A DNA stretch of 64,000 nt, from assembly GCA_031423015.1 (NCBI GenBank), contig JANPER010000135.1, positions 1-64,000 on the forward strand. Direction: 5' to 3'. Shown here in pieces: positions 54,055 through 62,233 of this stretch. A program made the position numbers and the translations under genes. The notes beneath the pieces are model-generated. The model worked only from the letters and a program-made list of their open reading frames with translations, searched no databases and was not told the DNA's origin. How positions within the stretch are numbered: the first letter of the stretch is position 1; each line of letters opens with the position of its first letter. The DNA comes from DATGPD01 sp031423015 (GTDB lineage: Bacteria > Planctomycetota > UBA1135 > UBA2386).

Positions 54055-54218
54055 CTGGCGGTGTTCTCGGCGGGGGCGTACGGTGTTTCCATGGCCTCCA
54101 ACTACAACAGCCGCCGTCGTCCTGCCGAAGTGATGGTCGACGGTGCGACCGCGCGGCTCATTCGCCGTCGCGAGCGCTTGCCGGATCTGTGGGCGGCCGA
54201 GGTGGATGCATGAAGATC
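54055..54218 (+). repeat. Direct repeat, right copy (lysA 3' end remnant)
   Basis: The reading frame of the last 51 lysA codons is intact here, without stops, up to the duplicated TGA. That TGA overlaps the lipoprotein ATG (ATGA). There is no start for it, so it is a remnant, though it may still carry the translation signals for the lipoprotein gene. Confidence 0.9.
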
Positions 54219-54362
54219 AAGCTGCGTGTGCGGCGCGCGTGCGTGGGCGCGTTGCTCTTGTTGGCAGGTGGCTGTCAGTTTCTGCAGAACGAGTTCTCGA
54301 CGCTGAGCGTCGCGCCGCCGAGCGTGCGGGCGCTGCAGGAGCCGGCGCCATCGCCGTGGTGA
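54210..54362 (+). CDS. Short putative lipoprotein downstream of lysA remnant
   Basis: A 50-residue peptide: KIKLRVRRACVGALLLLAGGC forms a lipoprotein signal with lipobox LAGGC (Cys22). The mature part is only 29 residues (QFLQNEFSTLSVAPPSVRALQEPAPSPW), ending in a Pro-rich stretch. Small lipopeptides of this kind are often found after lysA (LptM-type, 'YifL'), which fits its ATGA overlap with the lysA remnant. Whether it is still expressed away from lysA is unknown. Confidence 0.6.
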   Translation: MKIKLRVRRACVGALLLLAGGCQFLQNEFSTLSVAPPSVRALQEPAPSPW

Positions 54363-54700
54363 GCGAGGCGTTGCGCGCGCTGCTGCGGCAAGCACCCGGC
54401 GCGGGCGAACTGTCTGGGCCCGACGTGCGCGTGGGGCGTGCCACGCACCCGGTGTGTGGCGATGAGGTCGAACTGTTCCTGCGCGTGCAGCAAGACACCG
54501 TGGTCGATCTTGCGTGGCGCGCGCGGGGGTGTCCGGCGTGCGTCGCGGTCGCCGCTGCCGCCAAGCAAGCACTCGTCGGCGCGCCGCTCGACGCGGCCAG
54601 CGGCAACCTGGCGCGCGTCGTGCAGAGCCTTGGGGGGCTGGCCGCGACCGAACGCCACGCGCTGAAGTTGATCGACGACGCGCTCCGCGCCGCTCGCTGA
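54359..54700 (+). CDS. IscU/SufU-like scaffold-type protein
   Basis: A 113-residue protein resembling the IscU/SufU/NifU N-terminal fold: 'THPVCGDEVELFLRVQQDTVVDLAWRARGCPACVAVAAAAKQALVG'. The first Cys block (PVCGDEV) and the second (GCPAC) match the family's NP.CGD and GC.a..AS. A third Cys in the C-terminal part, usual in IscU, is missing (AATERHALKLIDDAL), so it may handle iron-sulfur clusters differently or not at all. GTG start overlapping the lipoprotein stop (GTGA). It may have been cotranscribed with lysA before the insertion. Confidence 0.7.
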   Translation: MSEALRALLRQAPGAGELSGPDVRVGRATHPVCGDEVELFLRVQQDTVVDLAWRARGCPACVAVAAAAKQALVGAPLDAASGNLARVVQSLGGLAATERHALKLIDDALRAAR

Positions 54701-54704
54701 TCGC

Positions 54705-56285
54705 ATGGCCCTGCCGCGCCCCTTCGCCGATCTGCTCAATCGACTGCGCAAGGGCGCCAAGGACGAGGATCGCGCGCGCCTGGCTGCGATCCTGGCGCTG
54801 AATCGCGCGCTCGCCAAGGCCGACGACCTCAAGGCGATGCTGTCGACGCTGCTCGACGAGGCCATCACGCTGTTTGGCGCCGAGCGCGCGTTCCTGGTCA
54901 CCGGCGACGGCGACGAGAGCCAGTTCCGCGTCGAGGTGGCGCGCAGTCTCGATCGCGAAGCGGTGAAGAGCGCCGAGCGCAAGATCTCGCGCACGATCGT
55001 CGCCCAGTGTCTGCGCGAGCGCACCGGCGTGTTCGTGGCCGATGCGCGCGAGGGCGACTTCAGCGCCATCCAGAGCGTTGCCGACCTCAAGCTGCGTTCG
55101 GTGTTGTGCATGCCGCTGCTGGTGGCGGACGTGTGCCTCGGCTGCATCTACCTGGATCATCGCTTCCAGAGCGCGGCGTTCTCCGCCGAGGACGTGCCGT
55201 GGCTGCAGGCGTTCGCCGATCAAGCTGCGATCGCGGTGCGCCTGCACCGGCTGCTCGACGACCACCGTGCCGCGGCGGTGGTGCTGGCGCGCGAGAAGAC
55301 CGAACTCGAGCGTCGCGTCGCGGCGCAGGCCACCGAGTTGGTCGACCTGCGCGAGCAGTATCGCCGACAAGACCTGGCGCACCCTTACCCGGAGATCCTC
55401 GGCGATGCGCCGGCGCTGGTGCGGGCGCTGCACCTGTTGGATCGCGTCGTCGACGGCACGTTCCCCGTGCTGTTGCAGGGCGAGAGCGGCGTCGGCAAGG
55501 AGCTGTTTGCCCGCGCCGTGCATCGCAGCGGGCCGCGCCGCGGCGGACCGTGGGTCGCCGTCAATGTCGCCGCCATCAACGAGAACCTGCTGGAGAGCGA
55601 GCTGTTTGGTCACGTGCGCGGTGCGTTCACCGGCGCCGACCGCGACCGCAAGGGTCTGCTGCGCGAGGCAAGCGGCGGCGTGCTGTTCCTCGACGAGGTC
55701 AGTGAGCTGAGCCTCGAAGTGCAGGCCAAGCTGCTGCGCTTCTTCGAGGAAGGTTTGGTGCGGCCGGTGGGGGGCGAGGCCGCCGCGCGCGTCGATCTCC
55801 GCATCGTTGCCGCCTGCAATCGGTCACTGCTGCAGGCGGTGGCGGAGGGCACGTTCCGCCAGGATCTGATGTACCGGCTGGCGGTGGTCACCATCGAGGT
55901 GCCGGCGCTGCGCGACCGACTCAGCGACGTGCCGTTGTTGGTCGACAGGTTTTTGGCCGACGCCGCCAAGAGCGCGGGACGCGCGCCGCGCCAGCTCACG
56001 CCAGCGTGCCTCGAAGCGCTGCGCCGGCGCACCTGGCCCGGCAACGTGCGTCAGTTGCGCAACGAAGTGCTTCGGCTGGAGGCGCTGGCGCGCGGCACCG
56101 TGATCGACGTCGATCTGCTCACGCCCGAGGTGCCGACGCCGGCCGGCCACGACACGTTCAACCTGGAGACCCTCGAACGTCGCGCCATCGCCGACGCGCT
56201 GCAGCGCACCCACGGCAACAAGGCCGAGGCGGCGCGCCTGCTCGGCATCAGCCGGCGCTCGCTCTACAACAAGCTGGGGGAGTGA
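54705..56285 (+). CDS. GAF-domain sigma-54-dependent activator
   Basis: A 526-residue enhancer-binding protein. The N-terminal GAF domain (about 30-185; 'TLLDEAITLFGAERAFLVTGDG', 'SVLCMPLLVADVCLGCIYLDHRF') is followed by a helical linker, then the AAA+ domain (about 225-455): Walker A GESGVGKE, GAFTGA, 'GGVLFLDEVSELS' and 'VAACNRSL'. A Fis-type helix-turn-helix (about 490-525: ALQRTHGNKAEAARLLGISRRSLYNKLG) ends it. It would sense a small ligand or redox state and start transcription at sigma-54 promoters. The start lies 4 bp after the IscU-like gene. Confidence 0.92.
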   Translation: MALPRPFADLLNRLRKGAKDEDRARLAAILALNRALAKADDLKAMLSTLLDEAITLFGAERAFLVTGDGDESQFRVEVARSLDREAVKSAERKISRTIVAQCLRERTGVFVADAREGDFSAIQSVADLKLRSVLCMPLLVADVCLGCIYLDHRFQSAAFSAEDVPWLQAFADQAAIAVRLHRLLDDHRAAAVVLAREKTELERRVAAQATELVDLREQYRRQDLAHPYPEILGDAPALVRALHLLDRVVDGTFPVLLQGESGVGKELFARAVHRSGPRRGGPWVAVNVAAINENLLESELFGHVRGAFTGADRDRKGLLREASGGVLFLDEVSELSLEVQAKLLRFFEEGLVRPVGGEAAARVDLRIVAACNRSLLQAVAEGTFRQDLMYRLAVVTIEVPALRDRLSDVPLLVDRFLADAAKSAGRAPRQLTPACLEALRRRTWPGNVRQLRNEVLRLEALARGTVIDVDLLTPEVPTPAGHDTFNLETLERRAIADALQRTHGNKAEAARLLGISRRSLYNKLGE

Positions 56286-56290
56286 GCGGA

Positions 56291-56313
56291 ACGAATGTGT
56301 CAGACACATTCGT
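56291..56313. repeat. Dispersed palindrome, copy 2
   Basis: Arms acgaatgtgtc (56291-56301) and gacacattcgt (56303-56313) around one central a. It lies between the convergent stops of the sigma-54 activator (56285) and the FG-GAP protein (56332), where it could end transcription on both strands. Related to the copies at 18767-18796 and 58718-58746. Confidence 0.75.
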
Positions 56314-56331
56314 CCTGGACGTAACTCCTGA

Positions 56332-58647
56332 TCACTTCGGGTTGCGTCGCCACTTCGGGTCGACCAGACTGGCGAAGCGATACCCGGCCTGCATCGACAG
56401 CGTGGCAAGGGCGGTGGACGCGAAGCGACCGCCGAACGACCCCCAGGGCTCGTCCGGATCCCACGAGCCGAGGAGCTTGCCGGTCTTGCGCTGTTTGCCG
56501 ACCAGCACCTCGTGCAGCGCCGTGCGCCACGTCGCCCATTCGGGGTCGCCGAGCTGACTCAACGCCTGTGCGATGTGGAACCACGCGTGTGGGTCGAAGT
56601 AGCCGTCGGGTTCGACCTTGGGGACGGCCGCCGCGACGCGCGCCAGGCCAGCGCGCATGTCGTCGTGCTTGGCCGGGTTGTCGCCCAGTTGGAGCCGCGC
56701 AAACAGCGCCGCTCCCGTCATCCCCTCCGACTTCTCGGCCGGGTACCTCGTTTCGTGCTCGCCCTTCATGCGCGACGACAAGCCGCCCTTGTCCATGTAC
56801 CCGGTGCGGCCCGTCACCGAGTCGGTGAGACCCCGGAGGAACGCGAGCGTGCGCGCCGTCGTGCCGGCCGCGGGCGCCAGACCGCCATCGTTGCCGGCGC
56901 ACAGCGCGAGCGTGCACCAAACGGTGACCGAGGCATCGCTCGGCGACACCCCGGGCTCGTAGCGGAAGCCACCGTCCGGATTGCGTCGGCGCTCGATCTC
57001 GGCCAGCGCACGTTCTAGCGGCGCGCGCAGGGTCGCGTCGCCGCTCATCGCAAAGGCCTCGCCGAGCGCCAGCGTCGCCACCGCGTGGTCGTAGATCCCA
57101 TGCTGCCCGTCGTCAGGCCCCATCGACCCGGTCTTCTGCTGCTGGCTGATCAGCCAACGCACACCATCATGCACCGCCTCGCTGTGGAAGCCGCTGCCAG
57201 GATGCGAACCCTCGGCCAGGAAGCACAGCAACCCCAACGCGGTGACGCCGACGTCGTGTGTGGCCGCGACCGAGGCATCGCCGAACTCGCCGCCGACGAA
57301 CGTCGCCGCGCGGAACGCGCCATCGTCGGCTTGGTGATCGGCAAGGAAGCGCAGCGCGGCGTTGATCGCGGCGCGCGGTGCTGGCTCGGCCACCGTGGCG
57401 CGGGCCTTGGCGCGGCTCGCGTACTTGCCCGCGGCGAAGGGCGTGATCCTCGGCGTGGACTCCTTGTCGCCGTTGGCCTCGCCTGCAGACGTCGGCGCCG
57501 CCGCGGGCGTCGTGCCGAACTCGCCTGTGCCCGAGTTCAAGAAGCGCCGCGACGGCGCCGCGTAGTTCACCGTCACCACGTCGAGATCGCGGTCGCCGTC
57601 GAGATCCACCAGCAGCAGGCTTCGCGTGTCGTCGGCAAATCGAGGGAGCCGCTCACTCGCCGAAAACACTCCCTGGCCGTCGTTGAGGTGCAGCGTCGTC
57701 GGCCCGTCGTTGCCAAACACCAGGTCGACGTCCTGGTCGCCGTCGATGTCGCCGAGGGCCACCACGTTCGAGATGGCGGGCTTGCCGCTGTAGCGACGCG
57801 GCACGCTGTTCGCGAACTTGCCGTCGTCGCCGCGTCGGTGCACGGCGCTGCGCGCGGCCTCTCCCGGCTTGGCGCCGCGATTGGCGCACACCAGGTCCAG
57901 CGCGCCGTTGCCGTCGAGATCCGCCAACGCGACTCCCATCGTGTGAGCGGTCGCCGAAGGCATCCAGGCCTCGGTGTGATCGGTGAACTTGCCCTTGCCG
58001 TCGTTGCGCAAGGCACGGTTGCCGCCGCCCTTGCCGGTCGGATCAGGCCGTTGCCCACACACCAGGTCGAGATCCTTGTCGCCGTCGAGGTCGGCGAGCG
58101 CGAGCGAGGTGGCGCCGCGCAGATCGCGCGGCAACGCGTCGTCGGCGAGCACGAAGCGCGGACCCTCGTTGCGGAACACGACTGAATCGTAGGCGCGAAT
58201 GGCGCTCACCACGTCGAGGTCGCCATCGCCGTCGAGATCACCGACGACGATCTCGCTGGCCCAAGGCTTCGGTTGGGGCAGGCGCGCGCTGCCGTCGACG
58301 AAGTTCAACTTGCCATTGTTGAGCCAGAGCCGCGTGAGTCTTTCCCAACCACCCACCAAGACGTCGAGGTCGCCGTCGCCGTCGGCGTCGAATACCGCGA
58401 GCGCAGTCACTTTGCCTTCCGCGAGCGAGAAGGCGTTGGCCGCGATGGTGAACGTGCCGCGCCCATCGTTGAGCAACAGCGCCAACGGTTGGTCTTCACG
58501 GCCGATCACCAGGTCGAGGTCGCCGTCTGCGTCGAGGTCGCCCGCGGCGCCGCACGTCGCCGGCCCGGCGATGGGTAGCGCGTCGTCTTGCGCGGGCAGA
58601 GTCGCGATGACAACGACGATGCAAAGAGAGGCCTGCAGGGGAGACAT
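56332..58647 (-). CDS. Exported FG-GAP/VCBS protein with alpha/alpha toroid domain
   Basis: A 771-residue exported protein: signal peptide (MSPLQASLCIVVVIATLPAQ), then about seven FG-GAP/VCBS units (about 25-385), each with a calcium-loop motif such as DADGDLDLV, DLDGDGDLDVV or DIDGDQDVDLV, forming a beta-propeller. After a linker, residues about 440-760 repeat 'AINAALRFLADHQADDGAFR...VGVTALGLLCFL' and 'DHAVATLALGEAFAMSGDA', the alpha/alpha toroid of prenyltransferase/squalene-cyclase-like families. The DXDD catalytic motif of squalene cyclases is not visible, so it is probably a binding module. Palindromes lie beyond both ends of the gene. Start chosen in front of the signal peptide. Confidence 0.8.
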   Translation of the reverse strand: MSPLQASLCIVVVIATLPAQDDALPIAGPATCGAAGDLDADGDLDLVIGREDQPLALLLNDGRGTFTIAANAFSLAEGKVTALAVFDADGDGDLDVLVGGWERLTRLWLNNGKLNFVDGSARLPQPKPWASEIVVGDLDGDGDLDVVSAIRAYDSVVFRNEGPRFVLADDALPRDLRGATSLALADLDGDKDLDLVCGQRPDPTGKGGGNRALRNDGKGKFTDHTEAWMPSATAHTMGVALADLDGNGALDLVCANRGAKPGEAARSAVHRRGDDGKFANSVPRRYSGKPAISNVVALGDIDGDQDVDLVFGNDGPTTLHLNDGQGVFSASERLPRFADDTRSLLLVDLDGDRDLDVVTVNYAAPSRRFLNSGTGEFGTTPAAAPTSAGEANGDKESTPRITPFAAGKYASRAKARATVAEPAPRAAINAALRFLADHQADDGAFRAATFVGGEFGDASVAATHDVGVTALGLLCFLAEGSHPGSGFHSEAVHDGVRWLISQQQKTGSMGPDDGQHGIYDHAVATLALGEAFAMSGDATLRAPLERALAEIERRRNPDGGFRYEPGVSPSDASVTVWCTLALCAGNDGGLAPAAGTTARTLAFLRGLTDSVTGRTGYMDKGGLSSRMKGEHETRYPAEKSEGMTGAALFARLQLGDNPAKHDDMRAGLARVAAAVPKVEPDGYFDPHAWFHIAQALSQLGDPEWATWRTALHEVLVGKQRKTGKLLGSWDPDEPWGSFGGRFASTALATLSMQAGYRFASLVDPKWRRNPK

Positions 58648-58717
58648 GCGTGCCCACGATAGCCTCGGGCTTGGTGCGCTTCGCGCGCTGAGCGGGCGCG
58701 ACTCGCAGACCGCAGTC

Positions 58718-58746
58718 AGGACGAAAGTGTCAGACACGCTTGTCCT
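58718..58746. repeat. Dispersed palindrome, copy 3
   Basis: Arms aggacgaaagtgtc (58718-58731) and gacacgcttgtcct (58733-58746), with two mismatches, around a central a. It lies 71 bp upstream of the FG-GAP gene on the minus strand. With copy 2 beyond the other end, this gene is bracketed by the repeat. Confidence 0.7.
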
Positions 58747-58892
58747 GGTCGTCGACCAAGACTGTGCAGTTCTTGCGCACATGTGTCGTTCGTGCGCGGC
58801 GCCAGAGCGCCGAACTCGGCGCATAAACAGTTTCCCAAAATAGGTTTAGGAAATGTTCTCAAGCCGGCACTGGCGTTGCCTAGCCGGTGCCC

Positions 58893-60377
58893 GTGCGACG
58901 CCTGTTGTCCAGCCTCGTCCTAGTTGCGCCTCTGCTGGGGCAGGACTGGTCGCTGGCGTCGCGACTCGCGACTCCCACCCTCTATCTGTCGCTCGAAGCT
59001 GACTTCGCGCGCCGCCTGCGCGACGTGTTGCCGGACTCGGCGATCGCGCACGTGCTGCACGACACCGGCTGCGCGGTGCCGGTACGCGAGCTGGCCTTGC
59101 TGAGCCGCGTCACCGATCTGTGCCATGGCACGATCGAGGTCGCACTCGGCGGCGACGACGGCGCCGTCGTGGTGCACTGCGAACTGCCGGCCACCGCGGC
59201 GAGCCGAGTGCAGGCGCTGATCGACAACGACGACGTCGTCGAGCGGGTGAGCGAGGCGGCCGGCGTGCCGATCGTCGCGCTGCGCGAGTCGCGCCGCGCC
59301 AACGACAAGGCGACCTTTGCGCTCTACCTCGGCTTGGCGCAGGGGCATCTTGTGGTCGCAAGCTCGCAGGACACGGTGCGCCGCCTGTTGAATGGCGATC
59401 AGGCCAGCAAATCCCTGGTCGACCACAATGACTTCCGCGAGCTGTCGAAGCGCGTCGAAGGCGAGCGCGCGGCACTCACCGTGTTCGGCTCGTGGCAAGA
59501 GCTGTCGGCGAGCATCGCGCGTCTCCTGGCGCCCGAGCACGTCGGGCCCTGGTATGTTGCGGCGGGCTCGGTCGACGCGCGTTCGCTGCTGATCACCGTG
59601 CGGCCCACGGCGAACGGTCTGGCGTCGACCGTGCTGCTGCGACCCACCGACGCGCCGGCACTCGAGCGCTGGCTGACTTTCGTCGAGCGGGTGCCGTTGG
59701 CGTCGCTGCTCGGCGACTTGCCGCGCGCCGGCCTCGGCAGTCTGACGCTGGCGTTCAACGCCGATGAGGTGCGCAAGAGCGAGGCCGGCAGCCGCATCGC
59801 GTCGCTGTATGGCGCCATCGCCGGCGGTTGCTCCGAAGTCGGCCTCAGCGTCGAGCAGCAGGTTTTGCAGCGCTTGAAGGGTGTCGCCGGCGTGCAGATG
59901 GTGGCCATGCAAAAGCGCGTGAGTTCCGCCTACGTGGCCAAAGCCCGTTCGGATCGCGACGCGCAGCGCTTGGTCGCCGATCTGCGCCGGACCGTCGTCG
60001 AACGCGGCCGCGGTCGTGTCGAGGCGCATCAAGCCGGCGAAGAACTCGTGCTGCCACACTCAGCGTGGCTCGGTGCCGCTCCGCGCCTCGGCCTGGTGCG
60101 CGACAGCGTGGTGATCGCCACCGAGCGCGGCGTGACCGAGCAGGTTGCGCTCGCCGACCGCGCCGCCGGTACCGACGGCAAGCCTTTGCGCTGGATCGCG
60201 CAGGCGCTCAAGAACCTTCCCGGTGCGAGCCAGAAGCCAGTCGCTGGCATCGTCGTACTCGACCTGACCTCCGTGTTGGCCGCCGAGGTGCGCGAGCGCG
60301 CATCGCTGCGGCAACACGCCGGCTACGTCCGCATTCAACCCGATCACATCCGGCTAGAGCTGTTCTCGCAGCTTTGA
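58893..60377 (+). CDS. Exported DUF3352-like protein
   Basis: A 494-residue exported protein with a signal peptide (MRRLLSSLVLVAPLLGQ) and a large alpha/beta region: 'LATPTLYLSLEADFARRLRD', 'ALYLGLAQGHLVVASSQDTVRRLLNGD', 'GSLTLAFNADEVRKS' and 'LGLVRDSVVIATERGVTEQ'. The alternating pattern resembles DUF3352, a two-lobed periplasmic fold without known function. The second GTG (58893) is chosen because it gives the compact signal peptide; a GTG at 58887 is 2 codons longer. It is followed by the three hairpins described below, with no terminator apart from these. Confidence 0.6.
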   Translation: MRRLLSSLVLVAPLLGQDWSLASRLATPTLYLSLEADFARRLRDVLPDSAIAHVLHDTGCAVPVRELALLSRVTDLCHGTIEVALGGDDGAVVVHCELPATAASRVQALIDNDDVVERVSEAAGVPIVALRESRRANDKATFALYLGLAQGHLVVASSQDTVRRLLNGDQASKSLVDHNDFRELSKRVEGERAALTVFGSWQELSASIARLLAPEHVGPWYVAAGSVDARSLLITVRPTANGLASTVLLRPTDAPALERWLTFVERVPLASLLGDLPRAGLGSLTLAFNADEVRKSEAGSRIASLYGAIAGGCSEVGLSVEQQVLQRLKGVAGVQMVAMQKRVSSAYVAKARSDRDAQRLVADLRRTVVERGRGRVEAHQAGEELVLPHSAWLGAAPRLGLVRDSVVIATERGVTEQVALADRAAGTDGKPLRWIAQALKNLPGASQKPVAGIVVLDLTSVLAAEVRERASLRQHAGYVRIQPDHIRLELFSQL

Positions 60378-60407
60378 GCCGTTTTTCTCCAACAAATCGA
60401 TTTCGTA

Positions 60408-60460
60408 GGGTCCGCCGCCGTGCCTCTAACTGGGGCAGGCAGAGTCACGGCGACGGGCCC
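60408..60460 (+). repeat. Conserved-loop hairpin 1
   Basis: Stem 60408-60427 with 60441-60460: 17 Watson-Crick pairs, one G-T and two mismatches out of 20. The loop is aactggggcaggc (60428-60440). First of three consecutive hairpins sharing this 13-nt loop with unrelated stems. Confidence 0.85.
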
Positions 60461-60470
60461 ATCTCTTTCC

Positions 60471-60517
60471 GCCGAGGGCCGTCCCTTTTCTGGGGCAGGC
60501 GAGGGGCGACCCTCGGC
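60471..60517 (+). repeat. Conserved-loop hairpin 2
   Basis: Stem 60471-60487 with 60501-60517: 14 Watson-Crick pairs, two G-T and one mismatch. The loop is ttctggggcaggc (60488-60500), differing from the other two only in its first two bases. The stem sequence (gccgagggccgtccctt) is unlike those of hairpins 1 and 3. Confidence 0.85.
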
Positions 60518-60536
60518 AACTCACCGCATTCGTTCC

Positions 60537-60579
60537 ACGGCGGTCGGTCGTAACTGGGGCAGGCACGACCGGCCGCCGT
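60537..60579 (+). repeat. Conserved-loop hairpin 3
   Basis: Stem 60537-60551 with 60565-60579: 14 Watson-Crick pairs and one G-T. The loop is aactggggcaggc (60552-60564), identical to hairpin 1. It ends 102 bp before glpK. Loops begin 60 and 64 nt apart across the array. The rest of this 304-bp gap shows no gene. Confidence 0.85.
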
Positions 60580-60681
60580 TTTCTCTTGCGCCTCGCGACC
60601 TCGACTGCAACCGGGCGTGCAGTTCATCGCGGGCGCCGAACGAAGCAAGTCGTCGATGAACCCGCCGCGTAGAACTGCGCC

Positions 60682-62160
60682 ATGGCCGACGTGTATCTCG
60701 CCCTCGACCAAGGCACGACGTCGACGCGTGCCGTGGTGTACGACGCGTCTGGACAGGTGCTGGCGCACGCGCAGGAAGAACTCGCGCAGCACTACCCGGC
60801 GCCCGGTCACGTCGAGCACGACGCCGAGGCGATCGCGACCGCCGCGTGCAGCGTGCTGCGGCAAGCGTGGACCACCGCCGCAAGCCCGCGCGTGCGCGCG
60901 CTCGGCATCACCAACCAGCGCGAGACCGTCGTGGTGTTCGAGCGCGCCAGCGGCAAGCCGATCCACCGCGCGATCGTGTGGCAGGATCGGCGCACGGCAG
61001 GCGCGTTGAGCAAGCTGTCGGCGCACGCTGACTTCGTGCGCGCGCATGCGGGCCTGCCGCTCGACCCGTACTTCTCGGCCGCCAAGATCGCTTGGATCCT
61101 CGATCACGTGCCCGGCGCGCGCGCGCGCGCCGAGCGCGGCGAACTCGCCGCCGCCACCGTCGATGCATGGCTCGTCTACCAGCTCACACAGGGTCGCGTG
61201 TTCGCGACCGAGCCGAGTAACGCCAGCCGCACCTCGCTGTTCGATCTGCACACCGGCGCGTGGTCGGATGAGCTGTGCGCGATCTTCGGCGTGCCGCGCG
61301 CGATGCTGCCCGAGATCCGCGCTTCGGCGGGCGACTTCGGCACCTGCGACCAGGCGCGGTGCGGCGCGGCCTTCCCGATCCGTGGCGTGCTCGGCGACCA
61401 GCAGGCAGCGTTGTTCGGCCACGGCGCGGTGCGGCAAGGTGACACCAAGTGCACGTACGGAACCGGCGCGTTCTTGCTGTGCAACGCCGGTGATCGCCCG
61501 CCGCAGCCGCGCGATGGTCTGCTCGCCACCGTGGCCTGGCGCCTCGGCTCGGCCACGACCTACGCTCTCGAAGGCAGCGTGCTGATCGCCGGCGCTGCCG
61601 TGCAGTGGTTGCGCGACGGGTTGAAGATCATCCAGCGTTCAGCCGACGTGCAGGCGCTGGCGCGCTCGGTCGAAGACAGCGGCGGGGTCGTGTTCGTGCC
61701 AGCGTTCGCCGGCCTCGGCACTCCGGACTGGGATGCATCCGCACGCGGCCTGCTCATTGGTCTGGTGCGCAGCACCACCCCGGCGCACATCGCGCGCGCC
61801 ACGCTGGAGGCGATCGCGTTGCAGGTGCGAGAAGTGCAGCTCGCGCTCGAGCGCGCCTTGGGTCGCAACCTCACCGAGCTTCGCGTCGACGGCGGCGCCT
61901 GCGCCGATGACCTGCTCATGGAGCTGCAAGCGTGCCTGTCGCAGGCCACCATCCTTCGTCCGCACGACCTGGAGACCTCGGCGCGCGGTGCCTTCCGCAT
62001 CGCCATGCTCGGGGCCGGTGCTGGCCTCGAACGTCTCGGCGGCGCGTCCACGATCGCGCGGCGCTTTGCGCCGACTCAGGTGGTCGATGCCGATCGGCTC
62101 TGGCAGCGTTGGCGTCGAGCAGTGGAACGCGCGCGCGGGTGGGAGAGTCTGCAAGCCTGA
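60682..62160 (+). CDS. glpK: Glycerol kinase
   Basis: It phosphorylates glycerol with ATP to glycerol 3-phosphate. 492 residues, normal for GlpK. FGGY-kinase blocks: LALDQGTTSTRAVV, 'GITNQRETVVVFERASGKPIHRAIVWQDRRT', 'WLVYQLTQG', 'DFGTCDQA', 'GDQQAALFG', 'CTYGTGAFLL', 'FVPAFAGLGTPDWD' and 'RVDGGACADDLLMELQACL'. No glpF or glpD is nearby. The three conserved-loop hairpins lie in the 304 bp upstream and could be part of its leader. No clear Shine-Dalgarno sequence. Confidence 0.95.
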   Translation: MADVYLALDQGTTSTRAVVYDASGQVLAHAQEELAQHYPAPGHVEHDAEAIATAACSVLRQAWTTAASPRVRALGITNQRETVVVFERASGKPIHRAIVWQDRRTAGALSKLSAHADFVRAHAGLPLDPYFSAAKIAWILDHVPGARARAERGELAAATVDAWLVYQLTQGRVFATEPSNASRTSLFDLHTGAWSDELCAIFGVPRAMLPEIRASAGDFGTCDQARCGAAFPIRGVLGDQQAALFGHGAVRQGDTKCTYGTGAFLLCNAGDRPPQPRDGLLATVAWRLGSATTYALEGSVLIAGAAVQWLRDGLKIIQRSADVQALARSVEDSGGVVFVPAFAGLGTPDWDASARGLLIGLVRSTTPAHIARATLEAIALQVREVQLALERALGRNLTELRVDGGACADDLLMELQACLSQATILRPHDLETSARGAFRIAMLGAGAGLERLGGASTIARRFAPTQVVDADRLWQRWRRAVERARGWESLQA

Positions 62161-62233
62161 TGCAGGCGGACGAACGTCGCGCCTAGCGTCGAGCGCCCTT
62201 GCGGCCCCCGAGGCTGTCGATAGGGTCACCCAT

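Larger units (their letters stand above)
49345..54218. mobile_element. Island bounded by a duplicated lysA 3' end
   Basis: The last 164 bp of lysA (49345-49508) recur at 54055-54218 with 5 mismatches. Between them lie 4.5 kb with four minus-strand genes, none related to lysine synthesis. The right copy runs into a lipoprotein whose ATG overlaps the duplicated lysA stop, followed by an IscU-like gene. This implies that lysA was originally joined to those genes and that the intervening DNA was inserted, leaving lysA intact. Integrative elements that restore a gene's 3' end leave this footprint, but no integrase is visible. Recombination with related DNA is the alternative. Confidence 0.65.

Noticed and set aside
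58866..58879. Possible sigma-54 promoter (GGCAC-N5-TTGC with GG-N10-GC spacing)
   Set aside because: It would start transcription at about the start codon of the following gene, leaving no leader. In such GC-rich DNA the pattern is likely to occur by chance.
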